A stretch of DNA of 60,000 bases, from the NCBI RefSeq assembly GCF_026151205.1, contig NC_087082.1, positions 6,147,908 to 6,207,907 on the forward strand, given 5' to 3'. Position 1 is the first letter of the stretch. Every line of letters begins with the position of its first letter. This DNA comes from Bolinopsis microptera. Taxonomy: Eukaryota > Ctenophora > Tentaculata > Lobata > Bolinopsidae. Both the position numbers and the translations under genes were made by a program. Shown piece by piece: positions 32,901 through 43,077 of this stretch. The notes beneath the pieces are model-generated. The model saw only the letters and a list, made by a program, of their open reading frames with translations, did no database searches and had not been told where the DNA came from.

Positions 32901-32949
32901 TTATCCACCTGAGCAATATCGACATTCTCCCTTTGTCTCAAAAGTTTGA
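29944..32949 (+). CDS. LINE endonuclease-reverse transcriptase, 5' main part
   Basis: About 1000 aa from the first ATG at 29944. The first 140 residues are hydrophobic and end in MLNPGPNSLSVLYQNVQGL, recalling the NPGP leader of CR1-like elements. An apurinic-type endonuclease follows (NETWL, GGGVLLAVRSDL, VIGDFNLPHTDW, KSDHFPV). The reverse transcriptase comes next: NKAQGPDGI, YRPISLTCLVMKVFERIV, DFAKAFDSVNHDILLHKL, GVPQGSILGPLLFVLFINDI and the catalytic YADD at 32407-32418. The frame ends at 32949 by a frameshift and the C-terminal part continues in the next frame. All catalytic motifs look intact. Confidence 0.95.
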   Translation: MYVSFKSPCTPHINYNYHNHMFLFYSLIMTYFLPILLSTTRSMNTVLPLDSNIHSSLLLDSPRYLIPFLACSHIKLFFVIISSWFIRNVLLPGKMNRAKYSSRLRRLVSLFILWVFSLNFLLITLVNPSMLNPGPNSLSVLYQNVQGLIPFSNLSSSHPLLDGSKISELQSFANIEQPDIIALNETWLKKSISSNEIFPSSQYEIFRNDRTRKTHPQDPNNPKKFRENGGGVLLAVRSDLDATTTRLPVSLGAEMLAVKIAFPNKESIVICTCYRVGTLGLPNHDVIVSYIRKLVSKKNPPKIYVIGDFNLPHTDWLSSSSTVPIEQSFIDSFSDLSLSQLITSPTHKSGNTLYNILDILLSNYDNTIDNLNVCDPHSVCKSDHFPVTFSIKSSFSRKKTPKRKIYNYKKANWDMINRELCSINWQVLECLDPDSSWKLVKDCIMNLVDIHIPKVTIKSEFQPPWFDSELFSSCRKKDRLRAKFKISGSISDELKFVTSRKDFKRLSSAKIRDNLFNSDDLALITKKFWSHVKYKSNSCRIPNCVSYSGQLRFKPKAQAELFNSFFYNQFSDPSLYDTDISYVNDVDFDSDFDHRDVRKLLSNINSNKAQGPDGIHGKILKNCSVGLAYPLTCIFRGSYIPQEWKLANVVPIFKKGKKSEVENYRPISLTCLVMKVFERIVKRKLLSLTSTLLDPRQHGFLEHKSCTTNMVDFCDSLALSLNENIINHVVYFDFAKAFDSVNHDILLHKLKTLYNIDGTLLKFLTNYLQGRYQRVVIGNEMSSTLSVNSGVPQGSILGPLLFVLFINDIPLGLSDNTDIVLYADDTKIWRKIHSSSDNTNLQMDIDYLSDWALRNKMRSHPAKCKVLIVSGKPSLSPPFAYNLDGSPLVYVELEKDLGVDVTPKLSWNSQCDRIYTKACQQLGMVRRDGHIVIDQKRRRALYLSLVRSQFENCSIIWRPCNKSLSDKLESLQKRAIKWILSEEGRSYPPEQYRHSPFVSKV

Positions 32950-33244
32950 CTTGAATGATCTTATTTTTTTCCACAAAGTTCTTAACAATATAATTCCTGT
33001 ATCGCTGCCTCACTATCTCTCTTTATATCAGGGCACTTCTCGACTAAGACGTTGCCACCTCGACAGTCTGTCTATTGTGTCATCAATTTTACCTAAGTTA
33101 AGTCAGAATTCACACACCACATGTACCTCAAATAGCCCACTGGCGAAATCATTTTTCTACAGAACCCATATACTGTGGAATGGACTCCCTTTACAGGTAA
33201 GACAGATTGTGTCTACTAGTCTTTTCAAAGCTGAGGTCACTTAG
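32915..33244 (+). pseudogene. LINE polymerase C-terminus, frameshifted
   Basis: In the +1 frame relative to the main ORF the sequence runs LSQKFDLNDLIFFHKVLNN, LPHYLSLYQGTSRLRRC and SFFYRTHILWNGLPLQVRQ. F..R....WN.LP.... is the expected polymerase end. A single one-base event near 32920-32945 separates it from the main frame. Confidence 0.88.
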
Positions 33245-33879
33245 CATCTATGGAAATGTTTATTGGATAGTGAAACAACAGTCTAGCCTAGTCTCTTTGC
33301 TCCCCATATTATTATTATTTTTGTTTTATTAATTTTTTTATCTACCTTCCTATACTTTCAACATCATATCACACTTCACCCGCACACCTTCTCACACATT
33401 AATGACCATTTCAGACCTGTATCTAATGTATCTGGAATTTGACGTATTGAAATACCAATTTTGACTCTATATCCACAGTTATTCACCATGGATTTGTTTG
33501 TTATTAAATAGTTTTTCATAAATTTTTGGATTTAGATTAATTCGATGTAATGGGTCCAAGTTACTGCGGACATAGTTCACTATGTGTTTACCGTGTTTGG
33601 GTGCCCATCATATTTTACAGATGGGGGCGATATTTTGAACGATTCTATTTTATATTCATCTATTGCTGTACTCTGTAAAATTTTAAAAGTATTTAATAAA
33701 AAAAAAATCAATATGCCCATCATCTGGTAAGGTTAGTGTGTAATAAATATGCAATAAATTGTAGATGTACCTACTAGCTCTATGAGGCTGGTCAACAAAC
33801 CAGCAGGACAATAAGAAAATGTTAAACATGCCCCGTCAATAGGTCTCAGCGAACCTTAACATTAGTTGAAATATTCTAA

Positions 33880-34895
33880 TAAAACAAATATTTAATAAAA
33901 CAAATATTTAATAAAACAAACATTTATTTTTACGGCACAATCAAACAATTTCAATAATAAATAAATCAGGGGAGGTTTGAAGAGGTTTCAAGTGCCGAAG
34001 GCCACTGCTTATCTTTAGGATTTGAGAGTGACCTGTGCTTGAAACCCCCTCAACCATCCACTACGTCAATAAACTTATTATACAAATATAGAAAAATATA
34101 ATTATCTAAGCTAAAATTGCTTATTGGTCTAGTTTGGTGACATAGGAGAGCCCAGTTGAGTTTTAGTTTAGGTTTATGTTTGAAATCATAGTTTGAAAGG
34201 TTAGCCATGTTTCATGGCAGAGAGAGATATCATGTGTGCAGAGCCGTACCGGATGTAGAATTTGAGATATAATATAGATTAGTTACCATATATTAGGGTC
34301 ACCTCGATTTTGGAGGGATAGCAAGTGCTTTTTAAGGTTAGATTTAATAATACCTGACGAGGCTGATAAGTCTGAATTTTTGGAAGAACCCGGGATTATT
34401 ATCCCATCTTCATTAGCATCACATATTTCGAATACATAGGGGATGAGATCATTCCAAATTTTCATAGAGGTGTACAAAAAGTTCTGTTGGGAGATATCTA
34501 ACCTCAGTAATGGGACAATCAGACGAAGTTTTTCATTTCTAGGACAGAACTTGAAAAGATCTTTAATCGACTGGGGGACATCAAATTTAAGAATTTTGAA
34601 TAGTTCCATAAATGTATGGTACATGTGCAGATTCTCCAGGTTGATAATTTTCTGCTCAGTGAATAGCGGTTTAGTGTGTTCAAGACAGTAGTTCTTGCTA
34701 GCCATATGTTCGTTATAAGTTCTTGAACGTGCACAGGTTAAGTAGTATTCTTTATGATCAAAATTAGGAATGTTACCAAATAGCAGTCTTATACATCGTT
34801 TTTGAATTGCAAAGATTTTATTCAGCTTATGTTTAGGGATCCCACCCCAGCAACTTATACAATAGCTACGATGTGACATAAAAAGAGCATCGCGA
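33880..34895 (-). mobile_element. 5'-truncated LINE with tandem 3' tail
   Basis: A minus-strand insertion. The RT C-terminus is at 34879-34283, followed by a roughly 360-bp 3' UTR and three copies of a TTTGTTTTATTAAATA unit at the 3' end (33880-33925). It differs in family from the LINE just to its left, whose tail is poly(A). Confidence 0.85.
34283..34879 (-). pseudogene. LINE polymerase C-terminal domain (198 aa)
   Basis: Opens MSHRSYCISCWGGIPKHKLN and continues with IQKRCIRLLFGN, LFTEQKIINLENLHMYHTFM, FLYTSMKIWNDLIP and a terminal VIPGSSK-like block (IIPGSSKNSDLSASSG). It lacks the catalytic RT part. The same ending occurs at 58156-58362. Confidence 0.88.
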
Positions 34896-35179
34896 AGCTA
34901 TTGTTAACAAAGAAGCTTACAATTGTGTATAACCGAATAACTTGATGAACGTGTGTATAATAAACGCTTCACACAACTTTATATTTGCCGTACGGATGCC
35001 ATTTATAGATCCCTTCCCCCTGGTTTAAAGTCCTGACTGAAGATTGATTAAAAATGGAATTGTCAACTAAGACGATAAATAGGGAAGGAATTTAAACAGG
35101 CAACTAAGAATTTGATTCACGGGTCATGTGCTGACTATCATGCACCCTGTTAAAGTAAACGAAAATTAAAATATGCCTC

Positions 35180-35716
35180 TGTCACCTTAAAAATAGAATT
35201 AGGGACTCTGTACCGAAGGAACTTCATAAAGACATCTACCACACCCTATTTGAATCCCACCTTACATATTGTATCTCAGTCTGGGGTGATGCAGCACTCT
35301 TTAGGACAACAAGTATCTGGCTGTCTCAGAAGCACTGCGTACGGGTCCTCTTTGGTGATAAAGAGGCTTACCTAAACAAGTTCCTAACATGCGCAAGAAC
35401 AAGAGAGTTTGACAACCATGCACTTGACCATACATTCTTTCAACTAGAGCACTGTAAACCACTTTTCAAGCAACAAAACATCATGGCTTCCAAAAATTTG
35501 TATACATATCACACATTTATGGAAGTTTTTAAAATACTAAAACTAAGGTGCCCAACATCACTGCAACAGTATTATCAGCTATCTTCTAGAAAGGAAACCA
35601 CTCTCATTTCACAAATCCCATCTAATGACTTTATATCAAGATCCACCAAAATTTGGAGCATAATTGCACCTAAACTTAAGCTTTTTGACTACTCCTACAA
35701 GATAAGCCTTGCTTAA
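35180..35716 (+). pseudogene. LINE polymerase C-terminal fragment
   Basis: Translation gives RIRDSVPKELHKDIYHTLFE, SHLTYCISVWGD, LFGDKEAYLNKFLTCARTRE, then MASKNLYTYHTFMEVFKILK and RSTKIWSIIAPKLK. It is homologous to the minus-strand copy at 34283-34879 but diverged, with at least one frame change. Sequence to about 36150 is probably its UTR. Confidence 0.85.
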
Positions 35717-36590
35717 AGTCGCCTAAAAAAGGCACTCATAAAGCTGCAACATGCTTATAATGATTCAGCATGGACCGCAAGCGATTATGAAATAATGGAG
35801 CTGTCATTTGAAAACAACCCCCTTCAACAAACAAATTTAATCCAGTGTTCTCGGGCCACAGGTTCCTCCTATTGAAAAATTTTTGATTTTGGTAAACGTG
35901 TGCTGACTCCACAACCTATGTATTTACCTAATATTTAGTGTATTACAGGTAGAAATTAATTAAGGTAGGTATTTTTCTTTTAGGTATATATTAAGAATTT
36001 GGTAAATTTCTAAATTGTATGACTATGTTCATTATTGAGACGTTTTTAATATTTAATTTAAGAGGGTTTTTGTGGTTTTTTATAGGAATGGTTCACAGTG
36101 TGAACAGATTCCAGATTTATATATTTTTAAACTGATATTTAATAAACAAATGATTAAAAGAACCAATTTTAAATTTGCCATAGATGGTAGCCTTTAGATC
36201 CAAAAATATACCCATAATGCTCACTTAAAAATAACTCTAAATCAGTAGGCTGTCACTCTATTAATGCACCACACCGATCCCTCCACTCCTTGTAGGTTAT
36301 AAAATAAATTCCACAATCCTAATGTTGTATCGTGATGGAGACCGGTGTCCATACAAAACTTTTACTAGGTTGCCGTTTGGTGTGAGCAATAGCGAGCAGC
36401 ACGCACACTCCTTTGCCCCGTTGAATACAACGAAAATATTTTTGTAAATAATCAATATTTATTAAAAATGCATAAATCGTGATTGATAGAACAATGCTAT
36501 GAAGACGATTTACACGTGTATTTTGAAAGCTCCTGCTAATACAATCTTTTCGTATCACTTAAATTTTTTAAATAATCCCCCTCGGGAACA

Positions 36591-38209
36591 ATGCAGTTCA
36601 GCACTTTTTATCCATTTTTCTTATCGAGATTCGCCATATTATTTCAGGCTGACTACGGATTAGCTCAGAAAACAGAGAAAGAATTGACAGTCACAACATA
36701 TTTCGATTGTGCTGATGTCACATGGAAATCATTAAATCCAGGTATAGCATCACTCCTGATCCTAGGTCATATAACTTTTTTTAGAATTTTATATTAACAA
36801 TCTCCCTGCAAGCATTGGATTTAATAACGCTCTGGTTTTGGTTTCTCTGGACCGACTTTTTGCCAAGAGTATATGCAACTTTAATACTTGTACCGAGGTA
36901 GATCTTCGATTGGGGTTAAATCAAATTAAGGGTTGAAGGGTTCCAGGTTCTGGACAGAACAACATAAACCCAACAACATGCATCTGAGTCCAGATCTGCA
37001 AAACGTTTTTAATTCTTACTTCAAAACTCATCTACCCTCCCATACAGATGGAAATGGAGCGACAATAGCACAGGAAGATCTTGGTGATGGTTCTCTGAAG
37101 CAGACTATAACCTGCCCTGTTAACTCAGACCAAGCTAGATTTGAATTAGTTACCCGTGAGTATTATTACTAAACTTTTTACACAATCTGTTGAAAATAAG
37201 CATAATTACACATCAAATTAATGTTATCTTTAGAACCTTGCCTGCGTTCTATTATTTGTGATATCACTTTCCCTATTCATAACCAAAACCCAAGCTTTTT
37301 ACCTCATTTTCCAGCGCCCGGCTCGGCTGCAGCAATAACTTGCACCAAGGAGACTGGAAAGTATGACAACTCCCTTGCCCGGTGCCAAGAAACAAACCCA
37401 TTGTCCACTGGCACGGGAATGCAGAAGATGGTTGTTGCAAACAGCGCAGAGCAGGTGCTTTTTGTTTATTTGTTTATATGCTTTATTTAGTACTTATTAA
37501 TTCCATTTATTTGTAAAGTTTTCACAGGTAAGAAAAAAAGGCTATATATAAGCCGCTTTTTCGCTTATATATAAGCCGCTTTTTAAAATATACAAGCCGC
37601 TTTTTCGCCAAAGAAAGTTGTACTCGTTGTAGATATATACCTGTCACAACTTTAACAGTATATATTTCAGCCAGCGCCTTGCACTGCTGAAGCAACTGGT
37701 GAATATTCGATTGCAATAATGAAAGAAAAACTGAACTCACCGAACGATGTTTATTGTGGTTTTAGACATCAAGTTACGTGTTTGGATGACGGAAGTAAGT
37801 GTTTTCTGTAGTTTTACGATTTTATAAAATTATCGTGGTGACTGTTGACGATGATAATAAAACTGGTACATTCGCATGTTTATGACGCATATAATGCTCT
37901 CAATACTTATTATCTAAAAATGCACCATAAACTTGATAAAGTGCCAAGCGAAGGCACTCACATGACTTTAAAGTTTAAGTGACCATCTATGAACCATCAT
38001 TGTATCGCTTACTACAAAATACTCCCCTCACAGCGTGTACTCTGGATACAGACAAAACAGATTGTCGTTACGAGGACGGCAAGGTGATTTTAGAGTACTT
38101 TGTTAACTTGACACCTGGTGTTTGGACTCTCACTGAGAGATATCCTCTCATAGTATTGAAAGGTAAAATTCAGTTCTGGAGCTGTTCAAACGATTATAAT
38201 AAAAGGTAG
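36591..38209 (+). CDS. Cysteine-rich secreted protein of unknown family (5 exons)
   Basis: Five exons join in phase: 36591-36741, 37048-37155, 37315-37454, 37671-37794 and 38034-38209, giving 232 aa. The N-terminus MQFSTFYPFFLSRFAILFQA is a signal peptide. The mature part has about ten cysteines in short Thr/hydrophobic-x-Cys motifs (YFDCAD, TITCPVN, AITCTKE, ARCQE, APCTAEA, YCGFR, VTCLDD, TCTLD, DCRYE, WSCSN), about two per exon, so it may be built from small disulfide modules. Donors are GTATAG, GTGAGT, GTGCTT and GTAAGT; acceptors end in CAG. In exon 5 a further donor (GTAAAA at 38163) is possible, so the C-terminus is less certain; no later exon is visible. An AATAAA overlaps the stop region near 38197. 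I do not recognise the family. Confidence 0.68.
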
Positions 38210-39112
38210 TTATTAGAAAAGTTATTATTTATATTAAAATAGTTATTATATTTATATATAAATATGAGTTTATTTTAATGGTGTGGACTGATTATATGAG
38301 TTTCTTATAATGGTGTGACCTGTTTATTTGAGTTTCTTTTAAAAAGATTACATGATGGTTTTTTCTGGTACATAGTTGAAATATTTGTTTTAATGAAACT
38401 TTATAAAGCTCCAATGATTAAAATAATCGTTTCGTCCTCAAGGCAAAATTTGTCACCAAATTTTCAAATGTCCAGTTGATAGGATAGTATGACTATTAAT
38501 GTATGACTATTATCTACATATTAAACAAGTTTTTGTTAAATGGTACCATTAGATCATAGAGAAACTGATCTTCTCTCTCTTAAATCAACCACTTGCCATG
38601 ATTAAAGGAATTTTCGAATCAACACTCAAACAGTCCTTACTTTTTAATGTGAGCTGAGCCATTATTATTTATTATATTTATAATGCTCGCAATATATGTT
38701 AATCATGATTGTATTGCTTTTCTTCACTCATGATTATATTGCTTTTCTTCACTCATTAAGACGAAATTGTTGTTTTCTTTCTAACACCGTCTAGAAAAGG
38801 GTTGGTAACCATGGTTAACATTCTATACTAATATAATGCTAGCATGGTTACCATTCTATACTAATATAATGATACCATGGTTAGTGGTTACCTTTCTACA
38901 CTAAGACAATATACCTCATCGGAATTTATTTGGTCGGACATTAAGTTAACGCTGGGAGGATAAGCGTGCAAGTAATGTTCGTCTAAATCAAAGTCTAACT
39001 ACCATGGACGTTCAAAAGAAATCTTTCCGTTCAAAATTATGTCCGTTTAAGTAATCTCTGTCTAAATACGGTCCGAAAGTTAAACCAATATTGTCCAATC
39101 GAAACAAAATCG
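38210..39112. other. Intergenic, short tandem repeats
   Basis: Contains a 24-bp duplication (ATTGCTTTTCTTCACTCATG) at about 38710-38757 and a roughly 38-bp unit (CATGGTTACCATTCTATACT) repeated about three times at 38808-38910. No gene. Confidence 0.6.
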
Positions 39113-42100
39113 TTAATGTAAAGCACTCTGGTCACGATAAGCAGAGGAAAATTCTGAATCAGTTTCCAAACTTCTCATCTCCCAGTTGTCAGCAGTGTAG
39201 CTCTCAGAAGATTCTCCACTGTTAACGCTCTCAAATAGGAGCTCATTAGAGTTAAGCTCCATGGCTAGTGCGAATAATGGAATCAAAGTAGGAGTGAAGC
39301 CATCCTCAGAGTAGAGGTTGAACTGAAGCTCAGTCTGCATGTTGGCACTTGATCTGAGTGTGCAACTAGGCTTCACGACTTCATTTGGTTCATCTGGTTC
39401 TGGAGTTTGATATTCGATGTACTCAACATTTCCCCCGTCATTCCGAAGCTCCAAATTCCTCATTTTGTTCCGCCATTTTTCACCACTGCTTGAAGATCCG
39501 ATACTACTCACCGTTACCCTTTCCAGTTTCATGTATGTGTCGAAATTTCTGAGCGTGTTACATCTTATCGAATCAGAACCTGTGTCTGAAATTGAGCTTG
39601 ATGAATCTGAGGAGAATCTAATCGTTTGTTCGTCTGACCCTTGCCTGGTGAGAGTGGAGATTTGTTTTGTAGTACCCTCAATAAACAAACTATCATAAAG
39701 TGTCTCTTGAGATACACTCTTGACATTCTCAAATGTTTCCTCGGATATTGGCGCAAAGTCTGGAATCGTTTCGACTGACTTATAATAGATTGGTTCGCAT
39801 TCTGACTTTTCATTTACCTCAGCCGCATCTACCCTCTCAATTAAGTTGCAGATTTCTTTAGATTCTATCACATGAATACCATTGATTCCACTCTTTTCGG
39901 AGGAGTCACATTCGAGTACAAGTGACGGATTCTTTTGAAGGTAAGATTTTTCAAGCTTGTTTTCCCGGTAGACGTTCACTATAACCAGTGAACCACTTTC
40001 AGAGCAAGAAGAATAAGCAGTTTCCGCATCTATTTCAGCACGATTCTTTTTCTGTTTCCCTTTTGACGATCCCTTTTTCCTCTCAATTCTGATATCCAGC
40101 TGCTTGTTATTCTTATCTAGGAAAATATACTGGCTAACTCCCGAGTCCTGGCTGCAGTTAATGAACCTCAAATTATCACGAGTTGTGTTTGCATCCTCCA
40201 TATTATCACGAGTTGTGTCTGCATCCTCCATATTATACGTGATGTTCGATTCTTGCTCTTGATCAGATTGAATGATCTGAATCCTATTCGGAAAAATAGT
40301 TTCAACTCTTGCAGAGTCTCCTTGCCTGTTGTCGTCGGGATGAGTCGTTAGACTGGTAGAAAGTACGTCTTTTTCACTTATAATAACAGTCCTGCTTTGT
40401 GCTTTCTCTTTAGCTTCAACAATAGTAAAGGGTATATCCAAGCTTTTTCTTTTCGTGACGGGTAACAAACAAGATAAGGTAGCACCAATCAGCATTAGAA
40501 CCGAGATAGTGATCCTTATCTCATCACCAGACTCCCCGCCCTGAGGGTTGAAATATCTTGTGTTGATGATGGAAGCAGCACCGAGGAGACTGAACCCCAC
40601 CCCAAACACTCTGCCTCTCTGGGGCATGGGAACCACCTCGTGTGTGACCAGCAGGAGGAGGATGCATGACACTTCTGTGAGACCTTGTACTGCCAGATTC
40701 AGAACAACTGAGCTGTTAACTATAGTGAGCAGACTACAGATAGCATTGAGCAACACCACCACACTCAGCAGTGTTTTAGCTGGAAAGTACAGTAAAACAC
40801 CCATACTGACTGCCTGGAGACACCAACATACAGCAGTTCTAATGACGTAGTACACAGACAGACTCATACCACCACCTAGTTTACTGGATAGAGGAAGGAG
40901 TGCAGAGCCCCACAAGTAGAGAATTATCAGAACTCTGAGTCCTGTGCTCCGGTGAGTGAAGAGTGCCGTGAAGTGATCCTCCTCACGGTGGTGGGTTTCT
41001 GTTGCAGTTGTTATCTTCAGTATTCTGGAGAAGGAGCTCCACTTAGAGGAGATTTTAGTGAGCGCTCTGTCCGCTTCCCTGTCAAGGTGGTGGGAAAGGA
41101 GGAATTGTACTGACTCCGGGAGGAAGAGAGAACAGCAGCCAGATACCCAACAGAGGATCAGTATCACTATAGTGATATCCTTCCAGTTATATAACTCCGT
41201 AACAAGCACGGCAAACAGTAACCGTCCCACAGCCCCAACTGACGAAAGCAGGAGTAGTGTTAGATGCCGGTATTTCTTTGGAATATTCTCAGACAACCAG
41301 ATGAAACTAGATATAAGGTACAATGTGTATACTACCCCCTGGAGCACTTGTAGCACAACCAGGACGGAGTATGAACCAAAAAAAACCTGCACCAGGACTA
41401 GAAGCGAGCCGAACAGAGCCGAACTCATGAGAGGTGCTCTGCGGCCACATTTATCTACCACTAATCCAGATATAATCCCACTCACCAGTACTCCGATCCA
41501 GATGTACTCTGTGTGCGTACTACCCTCCCTGTCACAGTACAGACTCCATTTTATGGGAAAGTAGGTGCTGACTTTGTCCGACCAAACAAAGTCCACTCCT
41601 CTTATGAAATAGTTGCTTAAATCAGCTGTAGACGGGACATTAGCTTCGTTATTATTTGTAGTCAAGTCTGAAGAATACATTTGCACAGGAATATGATCGA
41701 CAGGATTTAGAGAACAGAAAACCTCTCTAGAGTAGAGGGATCCACCCTTTGTAGCATCGCTACATTTACCAGTGGACGTGTCCACACACCGCCACATAGT
41801 GTAATCAATCTGTTCTGCAAATACCACCCAGTCGAATAACATGGGTATGATAAGGAACACAAGGCTGGCGACTGTGTATTTCACACAGAATGAGAGTTTC
41901 GGCTCGATGAACTGATTTAGAAGTTCTTCCACCGATAGAAATCGTTCCTTGTGTTCGATGTTGATGGTCTGATTGGACATGTTATTTAGTTCGAGCCTCG
42001 CTTTATCATTCGTTGTGTTACTATTCTCAATTCTTTTCCAGAATCCTTTACGAACAGATTTCGTAATCTGATTTGTGACATCTGTTGTTTTCTCCTTGAT

Positions 42101-42133
42101 CACTGCAAATACTTTCGTTTTTCCCGCATCCAT
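39113..42133 (-). CDS. SLC22-type organic ion transporter with a long C-terminal tail
   Basis: A 1006-aa intronless protein from ATG at 42133. Residues about 75-562 form a major facilitator domain of the SLC22 (organic cation/anion/carnitine) family. It has a first TM near 85-105, a large extracellular loop with cysteines between TM1 and TM2 (WRCVDTSTGKCSD, WSLYCDREG), the loop 2-3 signature GLVVDKCGRRAP at about 223-234, and PES (LPESVQFLLS) at about 339, the usual family marker after TM6. Twelve hydrophobic segments can be counted. The family is normally about 550 aa; here about 440 extra residues follow, rich in Ser, Glu, Asp and Thr, with a 10-residue tandem repeat (NMEDADTTRD / NMEDANTTRD) and a basic KGKQKKNR patch. 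The tail looks cytoplasmic and disordered and could hold phosphorylation or scaffold sites. The substrate cannot be inferred. Confidence 0.94.
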   Translation of the reverse strand: MDAGKTKVFAVIKEKTTDVTNQITKSVRKGFWKRIENSNTTNDKARLELNNMSNQTINIEHKERFLSVEELLNQFIEPKLSFCVKYTVASLVFLIIPMLFDWVVFAEQIDYTMWRCVDTSTGKCSDATKGGSLYSREVFCSLNPVDHIPVQMYSSDLTTNNNEANVPSTADLSNYFIRGVDFVWSDKVSTYFPIKWSLYCDREGSTHTEYIWIGVLVSGIISGLVVDKCGRRAPLMSSALFGSLLVLVQVFFGSYSVLVVLQVLQGVVYTLYLISSFIWLSENIPKKYRHLTLLLLSSVGAVGRLLFAVLVTELYNWKDITIVILILCWVSGCCSLFLPESVQFLLSHHLDREADRALTKISSKWSSFSRILKITTATETHHREEDHFTALFTHRSTGLRVLIILYLWGSALLPLSSKLGGGMSLSVYYVIRTAVCWCLQAVSMGVLLYFPAKTLLSVVVLLNAICSLLTIVNSSVVLNLAVQGLTEVSCILLLLVTHEVVPMPQRGRVFGVGFSLLGAASIINTRYFNPQGGESGDEIRITISVLMLIGATLSCLLPVTKRKSLDIPFTIVEAKEKAQSRTVIISEKDVLSTSLTTHPDDNRQGDSARVETIFPNRIQIIQSDQEQESNITYNMEDADTTRDNMEDANTTRDNLRFINCSQDSGVSQYIFLDKNNKQLDIRIERKKGSSKGKQKKNRAEIDAETAYSSCSESGSLVIVNVYRENKLEKSYLQKNPSLVLECDSSEKSGINGIHVIESKEICNLIERVDAAEVNEKSECEPIYYKSVETIPDFAPISEETFENVKSVSQETLYDSLFIEGTTKQISTLTRQGSDEQTIRFSSDSSSSISDTGSDSIRCNTLRNFDTYMKLERVTVSSIGSSSSGEKWRNKMRNLELRNDGGNVEYIEYQTPEPDEPNEVVKPSCTLRSSANMQTELQFNLYSEDGFTPTLIPLFALAMELNSNELLFESVNSGESSESYTADNWEMRSLETDSEFSSAYRDQSALH

Positions 42134-42426
42134 ATCCAGATTAGTAAAAATTTGGGAATAAGGCAAACGTCATCGGAATTAATAAACTAAAGCGTTAATC
42201 ATGAACAAACATTTTCAAAAACATTTTCAAAGTACTAAAGATAACTGCTTTATAGAGAACAGTGTAGAGAGGGTAACATTGCGACTTCGTGAAGATTGAG
42301 GTTTGCAGTGTATGTATTGAAATGTGTTATTACGAGTAACCAGTGCGGTTATCAAAAAATTACATTCAAACATCTTTACTTGGTATCAGCTGATATCCTT
42401 GATTACCAATAATAGATCCTGAATAA
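42134..42426. other. SLC22 upstream region
   Basis: AT-rich sequence between the transporter start and a LINE ORF1 remnant; the promoter is presumably here, but no motif is firm. CAAACATTTTCAAAAACATT is partly repeated at 42206-42230. Confidence 0.4.
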
Positions 42427-43077
42427 TACAATTTCTCAAATAAGGAGATCATCGAGTGCTTCAAGACGGAAGCACTAGCAGACAAAGAAAAGGTGATCAG
42501 ACTGCAGGGCCAGCTGCTGATGCAGAAGGACGAACAACTACAGTTGCTTAAGACGTCTGTTGAGGAGACAGAGCAAACAACGGTGGAGTCAGGGATTCAG
42601 AACTATAGTGCAGCTGTTCAACAGAACAGTGCAAGTGGTACGGTCTGCAACAGTAAAATCCTGAAGAAGGTGATGAAGAGTGTGGCTGCAGAGGAGGACA
42701 GGAGCAAGAACCTGATCGTGTTTGGGCTGAAAGAAGAGGACGAAGAACAGCTTCCAGCGCTAGTTACCGCAGTTTTGGAGGAGATCGGGGAAAAACCTCA
42801 CTTCGAAGCGACTAGAGTCGGTTGGAAGAGGCCAGGTAGTACGGCTATCCGACCAGTCAAGATCACCGTCCCAAGCTCAACAGCGGTTCATCAGATTCTG
42901 ATGAAAACAGGGAGACTGAGGGAGACGCACAAAGATGTATGGATATGTCCAGACAGATCCAGCGAAGAACGAGCAACAAGGAAGCATCTGGTCACTGACC
43001 TGAAGAAAAAGAGGGCTGAACAGACTCATCTCGACCACTACATCCGGTACGGGAAGGTATGTAGCCGTGATAAGTAG
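42427..43077 (+). pseudogene. LINE ORF1-like nucleic-acid-binding protein, 5' truncated
   Basis: An open frame with no initiating ATG at its left end, running from NFSNKEIIECFKTEALADKE to SRDK and stop. The first 40 residues form a coiled coil (IRLQGQLLMQKDEQLQLLK). The rest has RSKNLIVFGLKEE, ATRVGWKR, RPVKITVPSS, WICPDRSSEERATRKHLV and HYIRYGKV, the usual pattern of LINE ORF1 proteins (RRM-like core and C-terminal domain) in invertebrates. No matching polymerase follows, so it is a fragment. Confidence 0.8.

Larger units (their letters stand above)
29926..33709 (+). mobile_element. Near-complete APE-type LINE (CR1/Jockey-like)
   Basis: The unit comprises a long ORF2-type frame (29944-32949), a frameshifted C-terminus to 33244, a 3' UTR and an A-rich end (AATAAAAAAAAAATC at about 33698-33712). 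I see no gag-like ORF1 upstream. Its near-intact frame suggests a young insertion. Confidence 0.88.

Noticed and set aside
41058-41564. 168-aa plus-strand frame opposite the SLC22 gene
   Set aside because: Antisense shadow of a well-supported transporter.
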